Source of the DNA: UMGS1590 sp036303105 | GTDB taxonomy: Bacteria; Bacillota; Peptococcia; Peptococcales; Peptococcaceae | Length of the DNA: 64,000 nt | Direction of reading: 5' to 3' | Assembly (NCBI GenBank): GCA_036303105.1 | Contig: JAXJBF010000137.1 | Span: 1 to 64,000 of the forward strand | Shown: positions 50,558 to 59,248 of the stretch, one piece after another | Position numbering within the stretch: the first letter of the stretch is position 1 | How the letters are laid out: each line of letters begins with the position of its first letter | Translations under genes and position numbers: made by a program | Notes under the pieces: generated by a model | What the model was told of the DNA's origin: nothing | The model's database searches: none | Seen by the model: the letters and a program-made list of their open reading frames with translations, nothing else

Positions 50558-52654
50558 TTATTGCATTAATGCTTTCATTGATAAATTAAGTCGTCCTTGC
50601 TTATCAATTTCTACCAATTTAACACGAACTTTATCACCAACATGAACAACGTCTTCTACCTTATTGACACGTTTTTTATCGAGCTGAGAAATATGAACAA
50701 GACCATCTTTTCCCGGCAAAATATTAACAAAGGCTCCGAAATCCATAATTTTGACTACGGTACCTTCATAAATTTCCCCTACTTCAGGTTCCTTGACGAT
50801 ATCCTCAATCATTTTAATAGCACGTTGTGCAGCCTCTGCATCCGTTGAAAGAACGTGAATAACACCTGTTTCTTCAACATCAATTTCAACACCGGTAAGT
50901 TCGATGATTTTCTTGATGGTTTTACCGCCACTGCCAATGACATCTTTAATCTTGTCAACATCAATTTTTAATTGTTCGACACGTGGTGCATATGGAGAAA
51001 GCTCTTTACGAGGTTCAGAAATTGCTTTAAGCATCGCATCCATAATGAACATACGGCCATCATAAGCTTGTGCCAAAGCCTGTTTAAGAATTGCACGGTT
51101 TATGCCACTAATTTTAATATCCATCTGCAGAGCAGTAACACCATCTTTAGTCCCTGCAACTTTAAAGTCCATATCACCAAGAGCATCTTCTAATCCCTGC
51201 AAATCGGTTAATACCACGAATTCATCGCCTTCACGGATAAGCCCCATTGCCACACCACTAACAGGCTTCTTAATAGGAACCCCTGCGGACATTAGTGAAA
51301 GTGTACTACCGCACACGCTCCCCATTGAAGTGGACCCATTGGATTCTATGGCTTCGGAAACGACGCGAATGGTATAAGGAAATTCTTCTTCACTTGGAAT
51401 GACTGGTTCCAGGGCACGACGCGCCAAAGCACCATGACCAATTTCACGACGTCCTGGGCCACGCATCGGGCGTGTTTCACCAACGCTGTATGGTGGAAAA
51501 TTATAATGATGCAAGTACCGACGCGAATCAACATTTTCTAAACCATCCAAAAGCTGATTATCACGCAAAGAACCCAAGGTTGTCACAGAGAGAATTTGCG
51601 TTTGTCCACGTGTAAATACAGCACTACCATGAGTGCGTGGCAATAAGTCAACTTCACAAGTTAACGGACGCACCTCAGTAATAGCACGTCCATCTGGACG
51701 CTTATGCTCCAATGTAATAAGCTTTCTAACAATTTGTTTCATCATTGCATCTAAAGATGCACGAAGATCTTCTTCTTGTTCTGGATATTTTTCAATTAAA
51801 TTTTCAACAGCTTTTTCCTTGACAGCACTAACAGCTTCATCACGCTGTTGTTTGTTGACAATCTGTAAAGCTTCCTTCATCTCATCATGCGCAATTGCTT
51901 CTACATCAGAAACGATGTCAGCAGGCAGTTCAATAGGTTCTATTTCAATTTTATTTTGAGCAATGCCTGCTGCCAATGCATCGGCCCGAAATTCTTCAAT
52001 CATAGCTACAATTCGCTTAATCTCTTCGTGTCCAAACATAATGGCATCAAGCATTTTTTCTTCAGGCACTTCTTTTGCGCCTGCTTCTACCATCATGATT
52101 GCATCAAATGTTCCTGCAACAGAAAGATGCATTCGGCTTTCTACGCGTTGTTTTTCAGTTGGGTTAATAATAAATTCATCATCAATCATTCCTACACTAA
52201 CACCAGCAATCGGCCCCATAAATGGTGCACTGGATAAATGTAACGCAGCGGAAGCACCAATCATAGCGCACATATCAGGCTCATTATCAGCTTCCACAGA
52301 TAAAACTGTTGCTACAATTTGAACGTCACAGTGATACCCTTTAGGAAAAAGTGGACGAATAGGACGGTCAATTAGACGTGCAGACAAAGTTGCTGCCTCA
52401 GTGGCACGGCCTTCACGTCGCAAAAAACCGCCTGGAATTTTTCCGACCGAATACATTTTTTCCTCATAATCAACAGTAAGAGGGAAAAAGTCAACCCCCT
52501 CACGTGGTTCTTTGCTCGTTGTTGCAGTAACCAAGACGACAGTATCGCCATATCTAACGAGTACTGACCCATTGGCCTGTTTGGCCAAGTGACCTGTTTC
52601 AATGCTTAATTCACGGCCAGCAAGGCTCATACTTTTTTTAATAATCGTATCCAT
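50558..52654 (-). CDS. pnp: Polyribonucleotide nucleotidyltransferase (PNPase)
   Basis: A 698-residue 3'-to-5' phosphorolytic exoribonuclease. Two RNase PH domains (about 10-230 and 310-540; GRREIGHGALARRAL and DLQGLEDALGDMDFKVAG), an all-helical linker, a KH domain (IKDVIGSGGKTIKKI) and a terminal S1 domain (GEIYEGTVVKIMDFGAFV) are visible in order. It degrades mRNA and processes RNA ends. It follows rpsO, the classic rpsO-pnp order, with a terminator between them. Confidence 0.97.
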   Translation of the reverse strand: MDTIIKKSMSLAGRELSIETGHLAKQANGSVLVRYGDTVVLVTATTSKEPREGVDFFPLTVDYEEKMYSVGKIPGGFLRREGRATEAATLSARLIDRPIRPLFPKGYHCDVQIVATVLSVEADNEPDMCAMIGASAALHLSSAPFMGPIAGVSVGMIDDEFIINPTEKQRVESRMHLSVAGTFDAIMMVEAGAKEVPEEKMLDAIMFGHEEIKRIVAMIEEFRADALAAGIAQNKIEIEPIELPADIVSDVEAIAHDEMKEALQIVNKQQRDEAVSAVKEKAVENLIEKYPEQEEDLRASLDAMMKQIVRKLITLEHKRPDGRAITEVRPLTCEVDLLPRTHGSAVFTRGQTQILSVTTLGSLRDNQLLDGLENVDSRRYLHHYNFPPYSVGETRPMRGPGRREIGHGALARRALEPVIPSEEEFPYTIRVVSEAIESNGSTSMGSVCGSTLSLMSAGVPIKKPVSGVAMGLIREGDEFVVLTDLQGLEDALGDMDFKVAGTKDGVTALQMDIKISGINRAILKQALAQAYDGRMFIMDAMLKAISEPRKELSPYAPRVEQLKIDVDKIKDVIGSGGKTIKKIIELTGVEIDVEETGVIHVLSTDAEAAQRAIKMIEDIVKEPEVGEIYEGTVVKIMDFGAFVNILPGKDGLVHISQLDKKRVNKVEDVVHVGDKVRVKLVEIDKQGRLNLSMKALMQ

Positions 52655-52690
52655 TGCTACCTCTCTTTAATTCACTATAATATCCATAAT

Positions 52691-52730
52691 TTAAAAAAAG
52701 ATGCTTGAATAAAATACCTCAAGCATCTTT
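52691..52730 (-). terminator. Terminator between rpsO and pnp
   Basis: Perfect 12-bp arms AAAGATGCTTGA (52697-52708) and TCAAGCATCTTT (52719-52730); on the minus strand the stem runs into a T-run. It should attenuate read-through from rpsO into pnp. Confidence 0.75.
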
Positions 52731-52743
52731 GTTTACAATCAGA

Positions 52744-53013
52744 TTAGCGGCGCAGACCGAGCTTGTTAACGATGGCACGATAACGTTCGATATCAATATC
52801 CATCAAATAGTTCAACAAAGCTCTACGATGACCAACCATCTTCAGAAGACCACGACGGGAATGATGGTCTTTCTTATTAACTTTTAAATGTTCAGTCAAA
52901 TATTGAATTCTGTAACTTAGAAGAGCGATCTGTACTTCTGGAGATCCAGTATCACCATCATGTAACTTGTACTGTTCAATAATTTCTGCTTTTTTTGCTG
53001 CATCAATTGCCAT
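52744..53013 (-). CDS. rpsO: 30S ribosomal protein S15
   Basis: An 89-residue S15, the usual length. DTGSPEVQIALLSYRIQYLTEHLK and HHSRRGLLKMVGHRRALLNYL are the rRNA-binding helices. It binds 16S rRNA helices 20-22 early in 30S assembly. AGGAGG precedes the ATG. Its leader has a promoter and hairpin of its own (53043-53132). Confidence 0.98.
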   Translation of the reverse strand: MAIDAAKKAEIIEQYKLHDGDTGSPEVQIALLSYRIQYLTEHLKVNKKDHHSRRGLLKMVGHRRALLNYLMDIDIERYRAIVNKLGLRR

Positions 53014-53042
53014 ATTATTTTCCTCCTAATAATTTATACTTA

Positions 53043-53090
53043 TCCAATTGCTAGGTGAACGTCGGAGATAACGTATCACTGAGCAATGGA
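53043..53090 (-). ncRNA. Candidate S15 autoregulatory leader hairpin
   Basis: The predicted rpsO transcript starts near 53097 and has an 84-nt leader. TCCATTGCT (minus strand 53090-53082) can pair with AGCAATTGGA (53052-53043) with one bulged base, closing a large structured loop some 30 nt before the start codon. S15 commonly represses its own mRNA through leader structures, so this is a candidate. No known S15-leader class was matched. Confidence 0.4.
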
Positions 53091-53103
53091 CCATAACAAA
53101 CAT

Positions 53104-53132
53104 ATTATACAATTAAAGTTCCGATATAGCAA
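53104..53132 (-). promoter_or_regulatory. rpsO promoter
   Basis: On the minus strand TTGCTA (53132-53127), 17-bp spacer, TATAAT (53109-53104). It lies in the gap after ribF, so rpsO and pnp can be made apart from the long upstream operon. Confidence 0.65.
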
Positions 53133-53135
53133 GCC

Positions 53136-54068
53136 TTAAACTTCTGCTGAAAAAAATTTTTTTGCATTCACGACGTCCATAGAAATTGTTGTTTTTAATT
53201 CATCTAAATCCCTAAATTTCGAAATATGCCGTAAAAAATGATAAATTTCAATACATAGATGCTCGCCATAAATATCTCGATCAAAATCCAACATATGAAT
53301 TTCGACAGTAATTTTAGGTGAATCATCAACAGTTGGACGGGTGCCAATATTCAAAACACCTTCGTATTTATTTTCAGGTTCATTCATAAGCCATGCACGA
53401 GCCGCATAAACACCAAGCGAAGGCAAAATTAATGATTCATTAAAATCAATATTGGCAGTCGGAAAGTTCATAGCACGTCCATTTTGCGCACCATGAACAA
53501 CTTCTCCACAAAGATGATAAGGGTACCCCAATAACTCTTTAACCAGTATCATATTTCCAGCACGAATTTGACGCCGGATCAAAGAACTTGACACTACTGT
53601 ATCTCCATATTCAAAAGGAGGCTCTATGTGAACCGTAATTTGAAGAGGATCTAAAATTTCATGTAATAATTCTGGTGTACCTTTTGCCTCACGGCCAAAA
53701 GAAAAGTTAAAACCAACAACAACGCCACAAACATTTAGTATACCAAGAAGAACATCCTGTATAAATGAAATGGGCTCCATGCTAGCAAATTTTTCATCAC
53801 ATGGTACACTGATTATTTCATCCACCTTTAATTTTTCCATGAAATCAATTTTTTCATTCTGTGGCAATAAATATTTGAAATCAGGTTTATGTAAGGCTTG
53901 CCATTGCGGATAAAACGTTAAAACTGTCAATCTTGCATTATTTTTATCGGCTAACAATCTTCCTTGGTGGATAAGATTTTGATGACCAAGATGTATTCCG
54001 TCAAAATTTCCTAAAACAACAATACGCTTTGCTTTAGAAAGGTCTTTTAATCCATTATGTATAATCAA
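53136..54068 (-). CDS. ribF: Bifunctional riboflavin kinase/FAD synthetase
   Basis: A 310-residue protein with an N-terminal FMN adenylyltransferase domain (VLGNFDGIHLGHQNLI near the start, then VVGFNFSFGREAKGT and SSSLIRRQIRAG) and a C-terminal riboflavin kinase domain (GRAMNFPTANIDF, GVLNIGTRPT). It makes FMN and FAD from riboflavin. I use the TTG at 54068, preceded by AGGGGGG; the frame is open a few codons further to 54089 and overlaps truB. Last gene of the infB-type cluster before the rpsO promoter. Confidence 0.93.
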   Translation of the reverse strand: MIIHNGLKDLSKAKRIVVLGNFDGIHLGHQNLIHQGRLLADKNNARLTVLTFYPQWQALHKPDFKYLLPQNEKIDFMEKLKVDEIISVPCDEKFASMEPISFIQDVLLGILNVCGVVVGFNFSFGREAKGTPELLHEILDPLQITVHIEPPFEYGDTVVSSSLIRRQIRAGNMILVKELLGYPYHLCGEVVHGAQNGRAMNFPTANIDFNESLILPSLGVYAARAWLMNEPENKYEGVLNIGTRPTVDDSPKITVEIHMLDFDRDIYGEHLCIEIYHFLRHISKFRDLDELKTTISMDVVNAKKFFSAEV

Positions 54069-54079
54069 TGGTACCCCCC

Positions 54080-54970
54080 CTATCCACAAAATACTTTTTT
54101 AGGTATAAAACAATTTTCTTCTATTTTCCCAACAGAGAGCAAATTGTCTTGATACACGGCTTGAAACCACTCGCCATTCCTATCCAATTTATCAATATTG
54201 CATCGAGATAAGTCCAGTCGTTTTCCGTTCATCAAATCTGCGCGTGCCGCATCTGTCTCTATATAAATCTTAGGAAAAGGCAATACTGTACTCATTGGTA
54301 TCAAAAGCGAGTAAGGATCCTTGGCTTGACGTAATGTATTAATTTCAATACATTGATCTAAAGAAAACTCTCCAGCAGCAGTTCGACAAAGTTCTGACAT
54401 ACACCCACAACTCCCACACGCACGAGCAATATCCTGGCAAAGAGTTCGAATATATGTACCCTTACTACAATGTATATCAATAATCGCTTTAGTATTATCA
54501 AAAGAAAGACACTGAATGCTATAAATTTCTATCTTTCTCTTCGGTATATCCAAAACGACCTCGCCTTCTCTAGCATACTGATAAAGAGGCTTTCCATTCT
54601 TTTTAATTGCAGAATACACGGGAGGTGTTTGTTCTTGAGGTCCGAGGAATTTTCGAAGTATGTCGGAAAATTCATTTTCTGTTAATTCAGGCAATGAACA
54701 TGATAGAGTCACTTTACCAGAACTATCTTGCGTATCGGTTTCATTACCGAAAACAAGTGTTGCACGATAATGTTTATCATCAGCAGATAGATATTCGTTA
54801 AGACGTGTTGCTTGACCTATGCATAAAACCATTACACCCGTTGCATCTGGATCAAGAGTCCCATTATGACCAATTTTCTTTGTATTAAATACTTTGCGTG
54901 CAATATTTACCAAATCATGCGATGTCATATTTGCAGGCTTATCAACGAGTAATATTCCGCTATTTGACAT
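54080..54970 (-). CDS. truB: tRNA pseudouridine(55) synthase TruB
   Basis: A 296-residue pseudouridine synthase. The catalytic Asp lies in GHNGTLDPDATGVMVLCIG, followed by YRATLVFGNETDT and the C-terminal PUA-like part. It modifies U55 in the T-loop of tRNAs. ATG at 54970 follows GGGAGGAAG; it overlaps the end of nrnA. An upstream in-frame ATG at 54991 has no Shine-Dalgarno. Confidence 0.95.
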   Translation of the reverse strand: MSNSGILLVDKPANMTSHDLVNIARKVFNTKKIGHNGTLDPDATGVMVLCIGQATRLNEYLSADDKHYRATLVFGNETDTQDSSGKVTLSCSLPELTENEFSDILRKFLGPQEQTPPVYSAIKKNGKPLYQYAREGEVVLDIPKRKIEIYSIQCLSFDNTKAIIDIHCSKGTYIRTLCQDIARACGSCGCMSELCRTAAGEFSLDQCIEINTLRQAKDPYSLLIPMSTVLPFPKIYIETDAARADLMNGKRLDLSRCNIDKLDRNGEWFQAVYQDNLLSVGKIEENCFIPKKVFCG

Positions 54971-55934
54971 GTTGTGCTTCCTCCCATTCAAAAATGATTT
55001 CCTTCAGCACCGCGGAAACCGCTGAAGCCAAAGGTTGGTCCAGTGTTGCACCGGAAGCACGAATATGTCCGCCGCCGCCAAATATATTACAACAATAATT
55101 GCAGTCAAACCAATCTCTGGATCTCAGACTAACTTTACAAATCTGATTTTCAAGCTCCGTAAACAGCACAGCAACTTCCACGCCTTGAATTTCTTTTATT
55201 AATGAAACAATGCCTTCTAAATCTAATATAGAAATTTTCAGATCTTGCATAGTGTTCTGTGAAAAAACGCAATAGGCAATTGAATCATTTTCAAGGTATT
55301 GTATATTTGCGTAAAGAAATTGCAGAACTCTAATCTTTTCCTTACTGGTATTTTCAAAGATATTCGCCTGAACGAGATTCTTATTTGCACCACATTCCAA
55401 TAATTTTGCAGCGATATAAAAAGTTTGAGCTGTTGCACTCGGATAAAGGAAAGAACCTGTATCCGTACTTATACCAGTAAATAAGGCAGTTGCCGCCAAT
55501 GGCGTTAAAGACAACTCATTATCAACAACCATACGCGCAATAATTTCACATGTAGAAGAAGCCTCTCCATCTACAAAATTTAAATTTCCGAACATACTAT
55601 TACTAATATGGTGATCTATATTGATCCATGGCCTATTTAAAAACTGTTCCGGCAGTTCTCCTATGCGTTCAAATGTTGCACAGTCTACTGCAATACATAC
55701 ATCAGCTACATTAGCCTCTATAGTCGCTGGTTGTATTCCATGATAATGTGGTAAAAAAGAAAAATTAGTCGATATCGCTTCTTGATTATAGAGCGCAACA
55801 GTAAGCCCTGCAGAAAATAATATTTCTGCAAGGCCTGCCTGAGCACCTAAACAATCGCCATCACCACGAATATGTGAAAAAATAGCGACACTCGATGCAT
55901 TATGTTTTTTTAAAAATTGTAAAATTCTCTGCAT
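54960..55934 (-). CDS. nrnA: DHH-family phosphoesterase NrnA-like
   Basis: A 324-residue DHH-DHHA1 phosphoesterase. Motifs are HIRGDGDCLGAQAGL, AVDCATFERIG, NIDHHISN and the C-terminal GGGGHIRASGATL. NrnA degrades nanoRNAs of two to five nucleotides and 3'-phosphoadenosine 5'-phosphate. In this gene cluster (rbfA-nrnA-truB-ribF) it is a standard member in Bacillota. It starts 3 nt after the rbfA stop and overlaps truB by 11 nt. The usual PDGDA motif reads RGDGD here. Confidence 0.92.
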   Translation of the reverse strand: MQRILQFLKKHNASSVAIFSHIRGDGDCLGAQAGLAEILFSAGLTVALYNQEAISTNFSFLPHYHGIQPATIEANVADVCIAVDCATFERIGELPEQFLNRPWINIDHHISNSMFGNLNFVDGEASSTCEIIARMVVDNELSLTPLAATALFTGISTDTGSFLYPSATAQTFYIAAKLLECGANKNLVQANIFENTSKEKIRVLQFLYANIQYLENDSIAYCVFSQNTMQDLKISILDLEGIVSLIKEIQGVEVAVLFTELENQICKVSLRSRDWFDCNYCCNIFGGGGHIRASGATLDQPLASAVSAVLKEIIFEWEEAQHVK

Positions 55935-55937
55935 GAA

Positions 55938-56282
55938 TCATTCTCCCAATTCACCAAGAATTTTTTCAATCTTGGCACCATATTCAAGAGAATTGTCCAA
56001 ACTGAATCGTAGTTCTGGAACTTTACGTATTTTCAAGCGCTGACTCAAAGCCGACCGGATATATCCATTAGCTTTATTTAAGGCCTGTAGCATTTCTTCT
56101 CGTTCCTTATCGGTACCGAGCTTACTGACATAAATGCGTGCATAACTAAGATCGTTTGACACTTCAACATCTGTTACACTAACCATCGAATCAATATGTG
56201 GATCACGAATCTGATGCGCAAAAATATCGGTTAAGTCACGTTTAATTTCACCAGCTAAACGGTAGTTTCTATTTGCCATCAT
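55938..56282 (-). CDS. rbfA: Ribosome-binding factor A
   Basis: A 114-residue KH-fold protein starting MANRNYRLAGEIKRDLTDIF (one Met earlier in the frame) with DVEVSNDLSYARIYVS and RKVPELRFSLDNSLEYG near the end. It assists late 30S maturation and processing of the 16S rRNA 5' end. It lies 8 nt after infB, the conserved order. Confidence 0.97.
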   Translation of the reverse strand: MMANRNYRLAGEIKRDLTDIFAHQIRDPHIDSMVSVTDVEVSNDLSYARIYVSKLGTDKEREEMLQALNKANGYIRSALSQRLKIRKVPELRFSLDNSLEYGAKIEKILGELGE

Positions 56283-56290
56283 ACACCTTC

Positions 56291-58678
56291 TTATAATTCT
56301 CTTTTGATTTCTTCAAGAATATAGGCTTCCAAAATGTCGCCTTCCTTGAAGTCATTATATTTTTCAAGGCTGATGCCACATTCATAGCCGCTGGCAACTT
56401 CTCGTACATCATCCTTGAAACGTTTTAAGGATGCGATTTCACCTTCATAAACAACGATACCATCACGCAATACGCGAATTTTACTATGTCGTGTAATCTT
56501 ACCATCTGTAATATAGCATCCTGCTATATTACCAACTTTTGGCACCTTAATAACCGAACGCACTTCGGCTTGCCCTTGTTCACTTTCTTTAATATCCGGT
56601 GCAAGAAGACCACTCATGGCTGCTTTCACATCATCAATAGCTTCATAAATAATGCTATATGTTTTTACATCGACTTGTTCTTTCTCAGAAAGTTTTTTTG
56701 CATTACTATCTGGACGAACGTTAAAACCAATAATAATAGCGTTTGATGCTGCAGCAAGACTAACATCAGTTTCACGAATACCACCAACAGCAGTTCGAAT
56801 GATATTAACTCGAACTTCCTCTGTGCTTAATTTTTCCAAGGATTGTTTAATCGCTTCAATAGACCCCTGTGTATCTGCTTTTAAAACTATATTAAGTTCT
56901 TGAACATCACCTTGTTGAATTTGACTGAATAAATCTTCCAGGGACACTTTTGAACCACGAGATATCTCCTGCAAATGTTTTTCTTGAGAACGTTGTTCAG
57001 CAACCTGTTTTGCAAGGCGTTCATTAGCAACTACAATAAAATCATCCCCTGCTTCAGGGACATCATTCAACCCTAATATTTCAGTTGGTACTGAAGGACC
57101 TGCTGAATCGATAGGCTGACCGTGATAGTCAAACATTGCACGAATACGTCCCTGTGTGGTACCAACAATAAGAAAATCACCATTATGCAGAGTGCCATTC
57201 TGAACCAAGAGCGTCGCTGTGGAGCCACGATTTTTATCAAGCTTAGATTCTACAACTTTCCCACGTGCACTGCGGTTTGGATTAGCTTTCAAATCCTCCA
57301 TCTCCGCAACCAAAAGAATCATTTCTAAAAGATCATTGATGCCAATATTTTTCTTTGCTGATACAGGCACCATTATGGTATCGCCACCCCAGTCTTCTGC
57401 AACTAAGCCGTACTGTGTAAGTTCTGTTTTTACCGTTTCAGGATTAGCGTCTGGCTTATCTATTTTATTGATAGCAACGATGATAGGCACACCTGCCGCT
57501 TTAGCATGATCTATAGCTTCAACAGTTTGCGGCATGACACCATCATCAGCAGCAACAACTAAAACAGCAATATCAGTGATTTGAGCACCACGTGCACGCA
57601 TGGCTGTAAATGCTTCATGCCCTGGTGTATCGAGAAATGTGATCTTCTGATCATTAATGGATACCTGATATGCACCAATATGTTGTGTAATGCCGCCTGC
57701 TTCAGTAGAAATGACATTAGAATTTCTAATTTGATCAAGCAAAGACGTTTTCCCGTGGTCAACATGGCCCATAATTGTAACAACAGGTGGACGAGTAACA
57801 AGATCTTCAGGACGATCTTCTTCCTCATTCTCGCTCAACAGACTTTCTTCCATTGTCGCTTTTAATTCAATTGTTGCGCCATATTCTTCAACAATTATTG
57901 AAGCTGTTTCAAAATCAAGTTCTTGGTTCATTGTCGCCATAACACCCAACGACATCAATTTCATAATAATTTCAGAGGCTTTTTTGCCCAACTGTTTTGC
58001 CAATTCTTGTACTGTAATCGTATGTTCGACAACAACGTGATGCTGAACCTCAGCAAAATCATGTACTTCCTTTTGTTGAGAATGCGCTTTCTTGTTTTTT
58101 CTATTTTTTCCCTTGTTGCTTTTACTGAAATGATTTCTGTTATCTCTATCATTTCTAGATTTCTTCGAAGAAGAATTGTTAAATTCTTCTTCATGGTTCG
58201 TATAAAAATCCTTTGTTTTTTGTTGTTTCTGTTTATTACGACGATTTTGCGACTTTCCCTGATCAGAATGTGATGAAATTGAATTATGCTGAGATATATC
58301 CGATTTTTGTTTCTTTTCAGCATTGTTCTGACGGCTATGTTCTTTATTTATAGTATCACCTTTAGATGTTCGTGATTTTTCTTCGTTGTTCTTAGTATGG
58401 TCACGAACGGCCTTTTGTGTCGAATCCTTCTTTTGTTCATATTTTTTATTATTTTTTTGAACTTGATGTAAGGATTGGTTATTTTGACGTTCCTGTTTGT
58501 CTGTAGTAGCTTGGTTTTGAGAACCCATAAAATATGTTCTAATCTTTTCTGCATCAGATTGATCAATTGTACTCATATGATTACTAACTTCCACATTCAT
58601 TTTATTCAGCTGATTAATTATAGTTTTGGAATCTTGATGCAGCTCTTTTGCTAATTCATATATTCTGATTTTTCCCAT
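56291..58678 (-). CDS. infB: Translation initiation factor IF-2
   Basis: A 795-residue IF-2. An N-terminal IF2N domain (1-50) is followed by a long Lys/Gln/Asn/Ser-rich low-complexity linker (about 50-205), a second IF2N-like domain, then the GTPase domain (GHVDHGKTSLLD, DTPGHEAFTAM, NKIDKP) and domains II-IV. It delivers fMet-tRNA to the 30S subunit. ATG at 58678 has GGAGGTG upstream and begins MGKIRIYELAKEL, the family N-terminus; six extra codons upstream in the frame are not needed. It overlaps the L7Ae-like gene by 28 nt. Confidence 0.97.
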   Translation of the reverse strand: MGKIRIYELAKELHQDSKTIINQLNKMNVEVSNHMSTIDQSDAEKIRTYFMGSQNQATTDKQERQNNQSLHQVQKNNKKYEQKKDSTQKAVRDHTKNNEEKSRTSKGDTINKEHSRQNNAEKKQKSDISQHNSISSHSDQGKSQNRRNKQKQQKTKDFYTNHEEEFNNSSSKKSRNDRDNRNHFSKSNKGKNRKNKKAHSQQKEVHDFAEVQHHVVVEHTITVQELAKQLGKKASEIIMKLMSLGVMATMNQELDFETASIIVEEYGATIELKATMEESLLSENEEEDRPEDLVTRPPVVTIMGHVDHGKTSLLDQIRNSNVISTEAGGITQHIGAYQVSINDQKITFLDTPGHEAFTAMRARGAQITDIAVLVVAADDGVMPQTVEAIDHAKAAGVPIIVAINKIDKPDANPETVKTELTQYGLVAEDWGGDTIMVPVSAKKNIGINDLLEMILLVAEMEDLKANPNRSARGKVVESKLDKNRGSTATLLVQNGTLHNGDFLIVGTTQGRIRAMFDYHGQPIDSAGPSVPTEILGLNDVPEAGDDFIVVANERLAKQVAEQRSQEKHLQEISRGSKVSLEDLFSQIQQGDVQELNIVLKADTQGSIEAIKQSLEKLSTEEVRVNIIRTAVGGIRETDVSLAAASNAIIIGFNVRPDSNAKKLSEKEQVDVKTYSIIYEAIDDVKAAMSGLLAPDIKESEQGQAEVRSVIKVPKVGNIAGCYITDGKITRHSKIRVLRDGIVVYEGEIASLKRFKDDVREVASGYECGISLEKYNDFKEGDILEAYILEEIKREL

Positions 58679-59001
58679 AGAGCACCTCCATTGCATAAAA
58701 TGATCGCTTCCGAGAGCTTTCTGTCTGTTAAAGCAATGATGGTTTTATAAGAAGAGCCAATAGCTCGTCCCAATTCTTCTTGCGAACCAAATATTATATA
58801 TGGCACATGAAACTGTTCTGCACGCCTCTGCCATCTGTTTATAGCTTTAGGCTGCGCATTTCCAGCAATAATTAATAAAAAAACCTCATTCTTTTTCAAA
58901 TGTGCTAAGGCAGATTGCTCTCCCGCTTTTGCTTTTTTTGATCGTGCAGCAAATCCGAGATAAGTATAAATTTTATTCAGGTCATCATTTATTGTTGACA
59001 T
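58651..59001 (-). CDS. L7Ae-family RNA-binding protein (YlxQ-like)
   Basis: A 116-residue protein of the L7Ae/L30e/S12e family, with LGFAARSKKAKAGEQSALAHLKK and GSQEELGRAIGSSYKTIIAL. These domains bind kink-turn RNAs; the bacterial YlxQ/RplGA is a minor ribosome-associated protein. It lies between ylxR and infB, the standard Bacillota order, and overlaps both. Confidence 0.9.
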   Translation of the reverse strand: MSTINDDLNKIYTYLGFAARSKKAKAGEQSALAHLKKNEVFLLIIAGNAQPKAINRWQRRAEQFHVPYIIFGSQEELGRAIGSSYKTIIALTDRKLSEAIILCNGGALWEKSEYMN

Positions 59002-59248
59002 ACTTTCTTACCTGCTCATAAATTTCATCTGGAACCTCTGCTTTTAAAGCGCTGTTTAAGCGTTTGTTTTTTTCTGCAGTATTAATGCAACTTTCACTTA
59101 AACATATATATGCACCACGCCCAGACTTTTTCCCTGATGGATCGATTTCAACTTCACCTGTAGGTCGTCTAACAATTCTGAGCAATTCTTTCTTTTCTTT
59201 CTTTTCTCGACATATTGCACAAGACCTTAAAACAATTTTCTTAGGCAT
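58985..59248 (-). CDS. ylxR: YlxR-family RNA-binding protein (RnpM)
   Basis: An 87-residue protein beginning MPKKIVLRSCAICREKKEK, with RPTGEVEIDPSGKKSGRGAY, the YlxR signature GRGAYIC, and a C-terminal helical tail. YlxR proteins bind RNA; the Bacillus one (RnpM) regulates RNase P. ATG 59248 overlaps nusA by 8 nt and has AAAGGTG upstream. The open frame goes 30 codons further inside nusA and is not real there. Confidence 0.93.
   Translation of the reverse strand: MPKKIVLRSCAICREKKEKKELLRIVRRPTGEVEIDPSGKKSGRGAYICLSESCINTAEKNKRLNSALKAEVPDEIYEQVRKYVNNK

Noticed and set aside
51633..52322. Several plus-strand frames over 100 codons opposite pnp
   Set aside because: They are antisense to a strongly conserved housekeeping gene and have low-complexity compositions typical of shadow frames.
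57559..58323. Frames of 89-120 codons overlapping infB
   Set aside because: They lie fully inside the conserved IF-2 gene in other frames; their composition mirrors its Lys-rich linker.
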